A stretch of DNA of 64,000 bases. Origin: Heterohyrax brucei. Lineage: Eukaryota > Chordata > Mammalia > Hyracoidea > Procaviidae. The stretch covers positions 126,534,796 to 126,598,795 of the forward strand of contig CM053142.1 in NCBI GenBank assembly GCA_028571685.1, given 5' to 3'. Position 1 is the first letter of the stretch, and each line of letters starts with the position of its first letter. The notes under the pieces were generated by a model. The model made no database searches. It was not told the origin of the DNA and worked only from the letters and a program-made list of their open reading frames with translations. Below, piece by piece: positions 44,246 through 56,400 of this stretch. Position numbers and translations under genes: made by a program.

Positions 44246-45139
44246 AGAGTCCACAGTGTATTTAATATTCTTTAATACCATAATTCAAAGGTGTCAGTTT
44301 TTCTTTTGTTCACCTTATTCATTGACCAGCTTTTTGCATGCATATATGTGAGGCATCTGAAAATATCATGGGTTGGATTAGGTGCACTTTAGTCCTCAAA
44401 TTGGCATATTTGCTTTTCAAGACTTGAAAGAGGTCTTTTGTAGTAGATTAGCCCAATTCAGTACATTGCTTGACTTCTTTACTGCTACTTCCATGGATGT
44501 TGATTGTGGATCCAAGTAAGGTGAAATCCTTGACAACTTCAGTGTTTTCTCCAGTATCATGGTGTTGTGTATTGGTTCAGTTGTGAGGATTTTTGTTTTC
44601 TTTATATTGAGGTATATGTCATACTAAAGGCTAGACAGTTTTTGATCTTCATTTTCAGCAGGTAAGGTTGTGTCATCCGTATATTGCATGTTGTGAATGA
44701 GTCTTTCTCCAATCCTGATGCCCCATTCTTCTTCATAAAGTCTAGCTTCTCAAATGGTTTGCTTAACATGCAGCTTGAGTAAATAATGGTGAAAGGATGC
44801 AACCCTGACCCACCTTTCCCGACTAACCCGTACAGTATCGTCTTGTTCTGTTTGAATGACGTGGTGTTGGTCTGTGTACAGGTTCCTCATGAGCGCAGTT
44901 AAGTGTTTTGGAATTTCTGTTCTTTGTGGTGTTACCCATAATTTGCGGTGATTCATACAGTTAAATGCCTTTGCATAGTGAGTAAAACACAAGAAAATAC
45001 CTGTCTGGTGTTCTGTGCTTTCAGCCAAGATATATCTGATGTCAGCAGTGATCTCTTTTATTCCACATCCTCTTCTGTCTGAATCCAAGTTGAATTTCTG
45101 GCAGTTCCATGTTGATGTACTGCTGCGAGTGCTGTTTTT

Positions 45140-45401
45140 GTTTTTTTTAATTGTGATTGAGTCAGAATTTACAATACTATTTAAATTTGCATACCTGCCT
45201 ATCTGCAGCTCCTTTTATTCTCCTTGCCTGGTGACAGCACACACCTGTTTTCTGTTCTATACATGTCATATCCTCTTAACAATCTCCTGTCCCCTCCTCC
45301 CTACCCTCTCCATGTCCCTCTAGTAAGAGGCCAGTAGGACAACATCCTGTAGATGAATAGAACCTTACAGTGCACACACGATATGGTTACTGTATCCTTG
45401 A
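45140..45401 (-). mobile_element. 5'-truncated L1 3'UTR inside the RTE
   Basis: 'ttgtgattgagtcagaattt', 'gtgacagcacacacctgttt', 'tagatgaatagaaccttaca'. Flanks 'gcgagtgctgtttttg' and 'gcaagtgtttttga' look like a diverged TSD. Confidence 0.8.
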
Positions 45402-46045
45402 GTGCAAGTGTTTTTGAATTATCTTAGCAGAGTTACTTGCATGTGGTATTAAATAATAATTGTTTTATAATTTCCACATTCTGCCAGATTACCTTTCTTT
45501 GGAATGGACACGTATGTGGATCCTTACTAGTTGGTAACCAGTAGCTGCCTTGGCAGAGATGAGTGAGCCCTTCCAGTGTTGCATCTATTTGCTGAAACAT
45601 CTTAATTGGTATTTGTCAGTTCCTGGAAGCTTGTTTTTCGCCAGTGTCTTCATTGCATCTTGAACTTTTTTCAGTATCACCAGTTCTTGATTACATGCTA
45701 CTTCCTAGAATGGTTGAATGTCCACCAGTTGCTTTTGGTATGGTAACTTTGTGTATTCCTTTCATCTTTGATTGATTGTGCTTTAGGTGAAAGTTTACAG
45801 AGCAAATTAGTTTCTCATTAAATAACTAATACACATGTTTTGTGACCTTGGTTACCAGCTCTTTGATGCGTTAGCATTCTCCACTTTTGGACCTTGGCTT
45901 CTCTGTTTCCATGAGTCCGGTTTTCCTGTCCTTTCTTGCCTTCTCATTCTTATTCCTGTGCTGTTGTGCTCATTTTGTCTCAGGTACATGGTTGAACTAC
46001 ATGTGTTATTTTTTGTTTTATAGGCCTGTCTAATCTTTGGCTGTG

Positions 46046-46198
46046 GCATCTTGGTAACACATTGGTTAAGAGCCTGGCTGCTAACCAAAATGTGGCAGTT
46101 TGAGTCTACCAACCATACCTTGAAAAACCTGTGGGCAGTTCTGTTCCATCCTATAGGATCACTCTGAGTCAAAACTGACGAGATGGCATTTAACAACA
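46046..46198 (+). mobile_element. AfroSINE, type A, inside an L1
   Basis: 'ttggtaacacattggttaag' head and the end 'gatggcatttaacaacaact', with 'tttggctg' duplicated on both sides. Confidence 0.83.
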
Positions 46199-46234
46199 AC
46201 TGCCTTTGGCTGAAGGTGAACCTCAGGAGTGACT

Positions 46235-46284
46235 CACCCACTGCCATCTAGTTGATCCTGACTCATAGTGACTCTATAGGACAA
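46235..46284 (-). mobile_element. 50-bp truncated AfroSINE insertion with TSD
   Basis: 'actgccatctagttgatcct', then 'gactcatagtgactctatag', lies between copies of 'gagtgact' (46227-46234 and 46285-46292), within the same L1. Confidence 0.75.
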
Positions 46285-47075
46285 GAGTGACTAGTGCTAA
46301 TTTAAAAGGTGTCTGGAGTCATGCTCTCAGAATTTATGCAGTTTCTGGCAGATCAATAAGTCCTATGTTTTTGGTGAGTTTGAGCTTTTCTCCAGCTCTG
46401 TCTGGTGTCCTCTGTTGTGTTGTTGGTGGTAGCTGGGCACCATCTAGTTGTGCTGGCCTCAGCCTGGTATAGGCTTTGGTGGTTGTGGTCCATTAGTTCT
46501 TTGGAGTGATCTTTCCCTTGCGTCTTTGGTTTTCTTCTTCCTTGCTTCGGACAGGGTAGGATCAGTGGAGTATCTTAGATGTCTGGCCTCTCATGACCTT
46601 TTTGAGACCCTCGACACTATTCAACCAAAGTAGGATGTGTAACATTTTCTTTATGTTATACCACTTGAGCTAGATGTTCTCTGAGATAGTGGCCTCCAGT
46701 CCTTAGCCCTCAGCCCGGTAACTCAGGGAGTTTGAATATGTTTGTGAAGCTTCTGTGACTTTGCCGTGGTTGGTTAAATTATGCTGACTTCCCCAGTATT
46801 GTGTACTGTCTTACCCTTCACCAAAGCCTTTCACCTTCTTTTGATGCTTCATACCTTGCTTAATTTTTTTGTCCATAGAATCTTTCAAAAGTACAACTCA
46901 AGGCGTGGGTTCCCCGCCCCAGATCTTTCAGCTTAAAAAATGCCCAAGTGTGTTCTTCCCTTTTGGTTTACTAACTCTAACTCCAGGTCTTTGCGCATTT
47001 CACTGTAATGCTTCCCTTTGTCATCTTTAGCCATCTAGCTTTTTGAAATCCATAATAATACTCCTGATTCATCTG

Positions 47076-47897
47076 TGTAACTGTTGTTGAGCACTGGTCA
47101 CCCAGGGGGCTGAATAGAAAGGAGCAGGTCTGATTAGGAAGACCTTTTTGAAGGTCTGAAGCTTAGGTTTGGGTTTTGTAAAACTAAAGCGTAAACAGTG
47201 ATTGATGCAGGTGTTTTACTTTTTTTGTAGAAAAACACTAGTGTATATTTTGGAAAGGTTTATATGAGTCTCAACAATATTAAGAGTATTAATAGTTTTA
47301 TAGCGACACTTTCAGAAATGCCTTCTGTCTCTCTAAATGGGATTATCTGTAAGAGTCATATGAGTTGTCTTTCTGTAATCACTGCAAAGTGTATCCGTCA
47401 GGTTTAGATGGCTCTGAAATTCAGATATTCTATTGCTTTCCAGTATTAAATTTGATATTTGTGCTAGAGAATCTAATATTGCAATAGAAAGGACATTAAT
47501 TTTAGACTTATATTAGCAAAATGGAAATTAATTTCTTGAAGCAGGTGGAAGTAGTAATTTTTTAGTTATTATAAAGTAATTCAGACATACAGAAATTGTT
47601 AAAATTTCAGTACTATTTTAGCCACCACCCACCATAAAAGATACAACATCTCAGGTGTATTTAATGTCTTTGGATCTCACTTCCCTGCCCTGGTTTCTCC
47701 TCAGTAGTCACAGGTCATGCATTTGTTTTTGTTAGTGCCACCAGGCGTTTCATTCTGTATCTTTCTGTGTACTTGTACTCTGTAGTGTTGCAGTGTGTAG
47801 GGATCTACTCTTGGCAGTGGATTGTGTTTTTATTTTCCTTTTGTCTGTGTATCTATTCACAGTGTTATTTTGTACATTTAAAAAACTTGTACATTGA
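47076..47897. other. Intron, nothing recognised
   Basis: AT-rich. 47880 and before may contain an old L1 antisense piece, but no assignment is safe. Confidence 0.4.
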
Positions 47898-49060
47898 TGT
47901 TATAGATTGAATTGGCTAGGCCCTAATTCCCAGTGTTGTGTGATTGTCCACGATTTTGTCATCTGATAAAATTTTCCTATGTGTTGTAAATCCTTTTTGA
48001 TGTTAATGAGGCAGGATTAGAGGCAGTATTTTCTTGTGTTTTTAAAACACTTCATTGTGCTTTAAGTGAAAGTTTACAGTCTGAGTCAATTTGCCATATA
48101 GCCCCCCACCCACCCATACCTTTGCAACTGTATCGGTTCTCCCACCTCTGTAACAGTGTGCTCCTCCTTTCCGCCTTGTAACCCCATATTCATTTGACCA
48201 GCTTCTGCCCCCCTGCTCCATCTTCCCACTTCACCTCGAGAGAGGAGCTGCCCCGACAGCTTCATGTATATGTTTAAGCAAAGAAGCACACACCTCACCA
48301 GCGTCACTCTGTGTCTTATCTGATGGTCCAGTGCAATCTTTGTCTGGAGAGCGGGGCTTGGTACTGGTTTCACCTCTGGACCAGCGAGTCCAGGGCCATG
48401 TTCTCAGGGAACCCTCGAGGATGTCAGACCATCCGGTTTGGTCTTTCAGCAGAGTTTTATATCTCTGTCCCCATTTTTCTCTCACAATACTGGGGACTCT
48501 ATGTTGTGTTCCCTGTCAGGGCAGTCATTGCTGGTGGCCAGGTACCATCTAGTCTCCTAATCAGGGGGCTCCTCCTGTCTCTTGGGCACGTATTTTCCTC
48601 ATGGCTTTGATGTCCTTAGCTTACCTCTGCTCCAAATGGATTGGGACCAATTGATGCTCCTTAGATAGCAGCTCACTACCTTTTAAGACCCCAGATGTAG
48701 AAGCAGTTATGTTAATGGGGGAAAACTCATTAGGTTGTGTCTTAAGTCAGTATCTTTTGAAATATAGGAGAGGCGTGAGCAGAGAGACAGAGGGACTTTA
48801 TACCACCAAGAAAACAGCATAGAAAGTAGAGCACATCTTTTGGACCCAGGGTTCCTGCAGTGAGAATCTCCTAGACCAGGGAAGGACTGATGACAAGGAC
48901 CTTCTGTCAGAGCTGACACAGAGAAAAATACCTTCCCTTGAGGATGACACCTTGTATTCAGAATTCCAATGTCCTGGTGTGGGACAGAGTAAATTTCTCT
49001 TTGTTAAACCGTCCTCTTGTGGTACATGTGTTGTAGTGGCACTAGCTAACTATGGTATCA
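47898..49060 (+). mobile_element. LTR, same family as 49-578 (copy 3), split by an L1
   Basis: Starts 'tgttatagattgaattggct' and ends 'gcactagctaactatggtatca' (49039 on). 'gtgtgattgtccacgatttt' and 'ctagaccagggaaggactga' also occur in copy 1. About 645 bases of L1 interrupt it near 48.05 kb. Confidence 0.75.
48045..48690 (-). mobile_element. L1 3'UTR-type insertion inside the LTR
   Basis: 'tgctttaagtgaaagtttac', 'cgtcactctgtgtcttatct', 'ccttttaagaccccagatgt'. Flanks agaggcagt and agaagcagt may be the TSD. Chance open frames cross it. Confidence 0.75.
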
Positions 49061-49388
49061 TATTATGTGTTTTCTTCTGTGGGTTGCTTCTGTTACTTAA
49101 ATGTTGTTTTTGAGATTAATTCTTGTTGGCTGTAGTTCATTCTTTTTAACTGTTGAATGTAACAGTGTACTTTGTAGTAAACATCTTTATGTGTCCTTTG
49201 GTATATGAAAGAGACTCACTTTAGGTTACTATCCTAGGATGGAGTGTTGAGTCATAGGGAAGAGAATGTGTATCTTCAGGTTCACTGGCTATTGCTTAGG
49301 TAGGTTTTTCCGTTCTAAATGGGACATTAGAGGACTTAGAAATGATTTCCTTTTAATGTGATACTAATATTTTCTTGAACTGTAATGG
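49061..49388. other. Intron, possibly old L1
   Basis: 'taactgttgaatgtaacagt' and 'ggatggagtgttgagtcata' hint at an antisense old L1 ORF2 end. Weak. Confidence 0.35.
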
Positions 49389-49547
49389 TGCTGGAACTCT
49401 GGTGTCTCAGTGTTTAAAAGCTTGTGTGTTAACCAAAAGATTGGCAGTTAGAAACCACCAGCGGCTCCTTGGAAACCATACGGGGCAGTTCATACAGCCA
49501 CTGTGAGTTGAAATAGACTCGACAACAACTTGTTCGATTTTTTTGTT
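49389..49547 (+). mobile_element. AfroSINE, type A
   Basis: 'gtgttaaccaaaagattggc', 'cttggaaaccatacggggca', 'gaaatagactcgacaacaac'. Confidence 0.78.
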
Positions 49548-49616
49548 TGGAACTGTTAAGAACTTGTGGTTTAGGGGGAAAAAAATGGAACACAGAATTG
49601 ACAGTATCTATAGTAT

Positions 49617-49776
49617 GTTGGCATAGTTGTTAAGTGCTACATCTGCTAACCAGAAGGTTGGCAGTTCAAATCTATAAGGTGCTCCTTGGAAATTCTGTGA
49701 GGCAGTTCTGCTCTGACTTGTGGGGTTGCTATGAATCAGAATTGACTTGACAGCAGTGGGTTTAGTTTTTGGGTTT
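49617..49776 (+). mobile_element. AfroSINE, type A, with TSD
   Basis: 'tatagtat' flanks both ends (49609-49616 and about 49778). Full short SINE with 'gaaggttggcagttcaaatc' box B. Confidence 0.83.
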
Positions 49777-49831
49777 ATAGTATTTTACTGGTTTTAACTT
49801 TTCAGATTTATGTAAAGTATCATTTGATTGA

Positions 49832-50032
49832 GGAGTCCTTGGGTGGTACAAATGGTTAAGTGCTCAACTACTAGCTGAAAGGTTGGTGGTTGGAACCCGC
49901 CTAGACAGGCCGGATAATCTGCTTCCGAAAGGTCATGGCCTTGACAACCCTATGGAGCATTTATGCTCTGACACATATGTGGGGTTGTCATAAGTTGGAA
50001 TCCATTGGACAGCAGTTAACAACAAACATCAA
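49832..50032 (+). mobile_element. AfroSINE, type B, with TSD
   Basis: TSD catttgattga (49821-49831) against catttaattga (50033-50043). Ends in 'agcagttaacaacaaacatc', the RTE-like tail. Confidence 0.87.
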
Positions 50033-50043
50033 CATTTAATTGA

Positions 50044-50694
50044 ATAGTACAGGACTATAGATCTTACTCTCAAATTTCTAAACTGTGTTTCTTTGATATA
50101 TCAGTGCCCACTTGAAATTTGACATCCGATAAGTGTGGCGGGGGAGACTTTTGAACATGTGGTAAGATTTTATGGCATTTACAATTTCTGTAATTTATTT
50201 TAAAATTTCTTTTTAAACCCTTAGTAATTCTCAAAGTGATAAAATAGAAAGGGTATTATGAATTTTGAAGAATGGCATAAATCATGACACGGCATTTTTG
50301 AAATAGCCTTTGGGGCTCCTTCTGGGTGAAAGAAGATCAGTTTTATTATGTTTTTTTCCTTCTCAAGTTGTCCAGGTTTAGTGTATGGTTTCCAAGATAG
50401 TCATCAGATATAGGCCGATGATAGCAGTTTCTTCATATTTCCTCCACATCACTTTTAGAACTTTTCTGTAACTCTCATCTTCACTAAAGTCTTAAAACAA
50501 TCTGCTTTTAAGGTGTAGTTGCTTCTCCAAACATGATCATGTTTCTGTAAGGGCAGATTTTATTACCTGTTGGCAGGAATCAGCAAGAGACACTTTTCAT
50601 GGATCTTGGCCACAAGCTCTGTGAATTTCATTATTGGCAGAGACCTTGCGAGAGAATGTCAACATGAAATATCTCTTTGCCACCTGCTGTGGGT
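50044..50694. other. Intron, nothing recognised
   Basis: AT-rich, without a recognised repeat or exon. Confidence 0.5.
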
Positions 50695-51115
50695 TCAGTT
50701 TATTCCCCCCCGCCCAAAGGATATATTGAAGTCCTGTACTCTAGTACCTGTGAATGTGACTTTATTGGAAACAGGGTCTTTGCAGATGTACTCAAGTTGG
50801 GATGAGGTCATAATTAGGGTAAGTTCTAATCCAACATAAGAAGAGAAGACACGAGGAGAACGCCACGTGACGGCAGAGGCAGGGATTGGAGTGGTATATC
50901 TGCAAGTCAAGAGCCACCACCAAGGATTGACAGCAACACCAGAAGCTAGAAGAAGACCTGGGACAGATTTGCCTCTAGAGCCTTCAGAGAGAGCGTAGCC
51001 CTGCTGACACCTCTGTTTTTGAATTGTAGCCTTCAGAACTCTGAGAGAACAAACTTCTGTTGTTTTAAGGCACCCAGATTGTGAACGTAGGCATAGCAGT
51101 CCTAGAAAACAAATA
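50695..51115 (+). mobile_element. MLT1-like LTR (ancient MaLR)
   Basis: 'tgtgactttattggaaacag', 'atgaggtcataattagggta', 'acttctgttgttttaaggca' follow the order of an MLT1 LTR. Present across placental mammals, so older than the SINEs. Confidence 0.72.
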
Positions 51116-51702
51116 TGCTAACCTATGATGAAAAAAAGGAATGGTAAACCTTACATGTATGCAGACTTAGTATAGGTAGGTCACTGACTTACCAGATTCA
51201 CCTTTGGCCCCTGTGGACCTTTTATATTCTTCCGCGTTCTCCTGCTAGCTTGGACTAAAATGTTAAAGCAGGTGATGTAAAAGTTGAGACATAAAAGGGA
51301 AACACCTTAGACATGGTGTCTAGTGTGACTGTACAGTTTCTGAGGCTATGTTGGAGAAGTCATTGACTCCAGGGGACACTTAATGTAGTTGATCTGTTTT
51401 TGAATCACCAGCACTTCTGCGGTTAAACTTCTTTGGCCGTTCTCAGAAGTACCTGGTGATTCTTATGCCTATACTTGGAGCCATTTAATTACAATTATTT
51501 CTCACAAATTATCTTTTCTGTGGCACCAGGCTCCCTAACAAACTAATGATAATATAGTCTAGTTGACAGCTTGTCTGATTGTTTAAATTATGTACTTCGT
51601 CCTCCAACTTAGCAAGTTTATTTCTAAACATTTATCATAAGGGGGTGGGGATCAACGATCTGTGGAAGGGTCCTCTGTCAGAAGGCTCATCAAAGCGTTT
51701 TT
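51116..51702. other. Intron, nothing recognised
   Basis: No repeat or exon recognised. Confidence 0.5.
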
Positions 51703-52514
51703 CTTTCTTTTTTAAAAGTATTTTAGGTGAAGCTCTGCAAAACAAATTAGTTTGTCATTCAAGAATTTATATACAAATTGTTGTGTGACGTTGATTGCAG
51801 TCCCTGAGATGTGCCAACACTCTCCTTTTCCAGACCTCGTTTCCTTGCTTCATCCATTTGTCCTGTCCTTTTTGGCTTTCTTGGCATTGCTTGTGGGCAG
51901 GTGTTGTCCTTTTGGTCTCGTACATGTGCTTAAACTGTAGAGTGTGTTCCTCACAAGTGTTAACGGTTATTTTATAGATCTGTCTAATCTTTGGCTGAAG
52001 GATGAACTTGAGGAGTGACTTTGTTTCTGAATTAAAACGGTCTCTGAGGGTGGTGCATAGTTTCAGGAATTTTTCCAGTCTTTGTCAGACCATTAAGTCT
52101 CTGTGTGTATGTGAGAGAGTTAAGTTTTGGTCTATATTCTTCTCCTCCTCTGTCTGGCACCCTGTATTGTACCCTGGTGGTAGTGGGGCACCAACTAGTT
52201 CTTCTGGCCTCAGGCTGATGGAGGCTATGGTACTAGTGGTCTGTTAGTCTTTAGAACTAATATTTCCTGTGTGTCTTTTGTTTTCTTTACTGTCATTTGT
52301 TCTAGATGATGGGACTAGTAGAATGTATAGTAGATGGCCACTCACAAGCTTTTTAAAGCTGTAACTGCTACTCATCAAAGTTCAGTGTAGAACATTTTGT
52401 TGATGAATTTTATTATGACAGTTGACCTTGATGTCCCCAGTGACCATGGCTCCCAGCCCTCAGCCCCAGTAACTCAGTTCCTCAGGGTGTCTGGATGGGT
52501 CTGTGAGGCATCTG
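51703..52514 (-). mobile_element. L1 3'UTR-type insertion
   Basis: 'acaaattagtttgtcattca', 'ggggcaccaactagttcttc', 'cctcagccccagtaactcag'. 'ctcatcaaagcgttttt' just before (about 51688) and 'ctcatcaaagcattttt' at about 52822 may be its TSD, with the region to 52820 then part of the same insertion. Confidence 0.75.
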
Positions 52515-52665
52515 GAGCCCTGGTGGCTGCTAACTAAAAGGTCAACAGTTTGAATCCACCAGCTGTGTCTTGGAAACTCTTTGGGGCAGTTCTCCTTTGT
52601 CCTGAGGGATCTCTGTGAGTTGGAATCGACTCCATGGGAACAGATTTGATTTTTTGGTTTATGAA
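52515..52665 (+). mobile_element. AfroSINE, type A
   Basis: 'tggagccctggtggctgcta', 'ttggaatcgactccatggga'. Lacks part of the tRNA-like head between boxes A and B. Confidence 0.78.
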
Positions 52666-52913
52666 ACATCCATGACTTTTCTTTCACCAGAGCTTTTATT
52701 TTTCAAAGCATTGTTTTTGATAATGGAGAATTTGGAAATAAAGGCGCTAGCTCATGGGAGGATACGGGATAGGGTTATTGGGAGAAGCAAAGAGTGTAGA
52801 AATATCTTTAAAGAAAAGTCTCATCAAAGCATTTTTCCCCCCTTCAAAGCATTTTTTTTAATAGTGGAAAACTCATAAACAGTTTAAAGGTAGTACAACA
52901 TTAAGCCTGACAT

Positions 52914-53076
52914 AGAACCGTGATGACATACTGGTTAAATGCATTGTCTGCTAACTAAAAGGTCAGCAGTGTGAATCTGCCAAGGGGCTCCTTAGAAACT
53001 CCATGGGGCAGTTCTACTCTGTCCTCTAGAGTCGCTGTGAGTCAGAATTGACTCAACGGCACTGGATTTGAGTTTC
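52914..53076 (+). mobile_element. AfroSINE, type A
   Basis: 'gatgacatactggttaaatg', 'aactccatggggcagttcta', 'attgactcaacggcactgga'. Confidence 0.82.
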
Positions 53077-53174
53077 AGCACTGGGTATAATGTAACACCA
53101 GATGTACAGATACTCCAGCATTTAAAATTTTTTGTAGATGTAGAATGCAGTACTTAAAAATACAGTGTGTAAAT

Positions 53175-53375
53175 CCAGACTATGAGTTTCGGTACTAGTA
53201 TGGCTGCTTAGACCTGTGTGAACTTGGAAAAATTTCTCATAGGCAGTTGTTAATTGTAGAATAGCCCTCCCTGGGTTATTTTGAATATGAAGTGAGTTAA
53301 TACATGTAAAATGTTTGGACCATGCATGGTACGTAGTAGATGCTCAGCAAGTGTTAACCGTTATTGTTAGTAGAG
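53175..53375 (+). mobile_element. MIR fragment
   Basis: 'agtgagttaatacatgtaaa' followed by 'tacgtagtagatgctcagca' is a sense MIR 3' half. Confidence 0.68.
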
Positions 53376-53376
53376 A

Positions 53377-54189
53377 CACACAAATATCCACACTATATTG
53401 TTTGAATGAAAAAGATTTTTAAAGCAGTATGTATAGTATGTCATTAAATCTAAGGGAAAAAACAAAAACTGGAAGGATTTCTCTGGGTCATAGAATAATT
53501 TATCTCCCTCCCCCCAAAACCCAAAACAAACAACTGTGCTGTTTCACTGTTGTAACAGGAACAAAATGCATATAAATTTTCTTCTTTTTTTTTTCGGCCT
53601 GATTATGTAAAAATATCCACGGGTTACTAACAGGTTAATCTAAAAAGGGCAGTTTGGTTTTTCCTTCACCTCAGTTTCATTTGTAACCTAGTGGATTTAA
53701 ATACAATACAATACAATAAAATAAAATAAAGGTTCATTGCGACATGCATACAGTTGTGTTGAAATACACTTCCATACAAAGGCAAATTCCTAAGGGTGCT
53801 CTTAAAATTGTATATAGTCTGTTAATCTTATTGTGGTATTTTGTTTTTCTTAAATATAATTTCCTGTTCTTTTGGTTTTACATGTCAACATGGCTGAAAA
53901 TAAATATTTTGCTCGCATAGGTTAGAAGGCCCAATGGAGTGGTGTTTAGAATTTAAGGAAGTAACCTAAACCATCTACTTAGCTCAAATTGTGTTAAAAA
54001 GCAAAAGTATAATATGTAACCATCCACTCAAGAGCCAGGAATAGTCTAAATTTTCTATGCTAGTGCTATTAAAATTGTCCCCTACTCTAGTAATTCTACT
54101 TCTAAAACTTTATCCTAAGGGAAACAATCTTCTACCCCTGTGTTAAGAACAGGGATATTGTATCTTCAGACACAGACTTTTCATTTTTG
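53377..54189. other. Intron with a short pentanucleotide repeat
   Basis: (ATACA)n/(ATAAA)n simple repeat at about 53699-53732. Otherwise AT-rich and unassigned. Confidence 0.5.
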
Positions 54190-55004
54190 TATAGATATCT
54201 GAATTTTTTAAGTTAAAGTATAACTCACGCGCAGTGAAAGTTGCACATCTTTAAGTGTGCATTTCAGCATCCATCTCTTTTTCTTCCTCTGTGTCTCATA
54301 GATAAAGATAAATAACTTGTCTGTCACCCCAGAGAGTTCTCTTGTGCTCTTCTCATCTGTTAACCTTTCCACCTATCAGATCTAACCACTATTCCGATTT
54401 TTGTCATTGTTAACTAGCTTTGCCTCTTATTGTACTTCACGTAAGTGGACTCACTCAGGGTGTACTCTTTTACTGCTGGTTTCTTTTGCTCGGTGCAATG
54501 TCAAGTGGTTGAATCATGTTGTGTGTATCAGTAATTCTTTATTGCTGTGTATTGTTCCATTGTGGACACCCTGGTGGTATGGTTGGTAAGAGCTATGGCT
54601 GCTAACTGAAAGATCGACAGCGGTTCCCTGGAAACCCTTTGGCTGTTCTGCTCTGTCCTGTAGGGTTACTGTGGGTTGGAATCAACTTGACAGCGATAGG
54701 GTTTGGTTTTGGTTTTCATTCCGTTATATGAATATCCTATGGTTGATCCATTCTTTTGAACACTTGGGATGTCTGCAGCTGCTTTGAGCATTCTTGTAGT
54801 GTATGACTCTTGGATATGTGCTGTTAATTCTTTTTGGATGTATATTTAGGAATGGAATTGCTTTGTCATAGAGTAGATGTACTTTCAGCTTTAGTAGATA
54901 CAAATTTTACAGAGAGATTAACCAGTTTACATGCCCACTAGCAACGTATGAGAGTTGCGTGTGCACCACATCCTCAACACTTAGCATTATCAATCTTTTT
55001 ATTC
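54190..55004 (-). mobile_element. Ancient L1M fragment (antisense), split by a SINE
   Basis: 'tctttattgctgtgtattgt' before and 'gttgatccattcttttgaac', 'acatgcccactagcaacgta' after the SINE are antisense L1 ORF2/3' sequence of an old family. Confidence 0.65.
54566..54720 (+). mobile_element. AfroSINE, type A, inside L1M
   Basis: 'caccctggtggtatggttgg', 'tcctgtagggttactgtggg'. 'cattc'/'ttccat'-like ends where the L1M rejoins. Confidence 0.8.
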
Positions 55005-55740
55005 ATTTATTTATATTGTCCTTTACATGAAGGTTTAGAAAACAAACCAGTTTCTCATTAAACAGTTAATACACACAGTTTGATGACATTGACTGCCAGC
55101 CCTACAGGCCAACACTCCCCTTCTTCACCTTGAGTTCCCCATTACCAGATTTCCTGTCCCATCCTGCCTTTTGTACTTGCTTCTGTGCTGCTGTGTATAT
55201 TTACTCTCATTTTGGTTTATGGACCTGTCACACCTTTGGGTGAATGGTGAACCTCAAGAGTGATTGTAGTACTGAGCTGTATCTGGGGGCCATACTCTTG
55301 GGGTTTCTGTAGAGTCTGCCAGACTATAGGTCTGCTCTGTAAGTCTGGCTCTGTGTGTATGTGAGAGAGACAGAGAGAGTTAGAATTTTGTTCTACATTT
55401 TTTTCTTCTCTAGCTCTGTTGGAGACCCTCTATGGTGATCCCGGTGAGAGCAGGTGGTGGTAGTACTTGGACACCAGTGAGTTGTGCTGAACTCAGTCTA
55501 GTGGAGGTGTGGTAACTGTGGTCCGTTAGTCCTTTAGATTAGTCTTTCCTTGTGACTTGGCTTTTTTTCATTCTCCCTTTGCTTCAGATGGGGTGAGACC
55601 AGTAGCATATCTTAGGTGGCTGCTCATAAGCTTTTAAGACTCCACATACTATTCAAAGTAGAGTGTAGAACACTTTTTTTAATAAACTATATTATGCCAT
55701 TCGAACTAGGTATTCCCTGAGAGAGACCTTGGTATCAGAG
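55005..55740 (-). mobile_element. L1 3'UTR-type insertion
   Basis: 'catttatttatattgtcctt' start, 'ttcattctccctttgcttca', 'cataagcttttaagactcca'. Inserted at the end of the L1M fragment. Confidence 0.78.
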
Positions 55741-56194
55741 TTTTTTGCGTTTGATTTTTAATTGTATCTTCAGGTGGGGAGCTTGGGAGAAGGTTGTTTA
55801 TGGGTGTGGCTTGGATGGGATGAATTACCAGCACGCAACCATGAGACTTTGTTCAGCAAATGGTTTAGGCAGAGGTTGTTTCAGTGACAACCAAAAAAAG
55901 TTGAAACCTACTCATCTACTTTTTCTTTGCATCAAACCATATCCTAACTTAGTTATGCTTATGTTCTTCTGCCAGGAAAAATGTCATTTTTTCCATCATA
56001 TTCTTGCTGAGATGTTAAAAAAATGATTTGACTTCAGATTCCTACAGGAAACATTATACATCAGAAGGATTAGTGTTTGATTTCACCTCACCCCATTTCT
56101 TCTTGTGTTGAAAATGAGTGAAAGACACAGATGTTCTTATGTGTACCTTTTGAGGAGTCAGTAACAAAACTAAAGAGGTTAGTAAGAGCCTTGT
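55741..56194. other. Intron, nothing recognised
   Basis: A 93-codon frame at 55745-56026 has no recognisable feature and no exon context. Confidence 0.4.
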
Positions 56195-56400
56195 CTGTCT
56201 GTATCAAGCCTTGTGCTAAATGATTTGTATCCCTTAGCTCATGTGCTGTGCATCACAGCCCAGTGAGGTGCAAGTATTGTTATATGATTCCCATTTTACA
56301 GATGAAGAAATTAAAGTTTTGATAGATTAAATAGTTTGACCAATTTGTCTAGTTATGAGGGAGCTGGAATTTTAGTCTAGGTCTCCTTCCTTAGGGTTAG
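56195..56400 (-). mobile_element. MIR fragment
   Basis: 'cccattttacagatgaagaa' is the hallmark antisense MIR segment. It is followed by the matching 'ctagttatgagggagctgga'. Confidence 0.72.

Larger units (their letters stand above)
45769..46826 (-). mobile_element. L1 3'UTR-type insertion inside the RTE, carrying two SINEs
   Basis: 'gctttaggtgaaagtttaca', 'ctgggcaccatctagttgtg', 'ccctcagcccggtaactcag' match the copies at 48.0, 51.7 and 55.0 kb. TSD cctttcatctt (45758-45768) against cctttcacctt (46827-46837), which rejoins the RTE sequence. Confidence 0.8.
43700..47075 (-). mobile_element. RTE-clade LINE, large 5'-truncated copy broken by later insertions
   Basis: RTE pieces lie at 43700-44017, 44246-45139, 45402-45768 and 46827-47075. 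The minus strand at 45088-44750 carries part of the reverse transcriptase. ILAESTEHQTGIFLCFTHYA, then KAFNCMNHRKLW, is the degraded motif A region, and RNLYTDQHHVIQTEQ follows. 46840-47060 (cttcttttgatgcttcatac, taactccaggtctttgcgca) is coding sequence further upstream. The endonuclease end is missing. SINEs and two L1s inserted later. Non-functional. Confidence 0.75.

Noticed and set aside
51688-52838. ctcatcaaagc(g/a)ttttt pair as TSD of a 1.1-kb insertion
   Set aside because: Plausible, but a third similar string (ttcaaagcattgttttt) lies between them, so I mention it without using it to set element borders.
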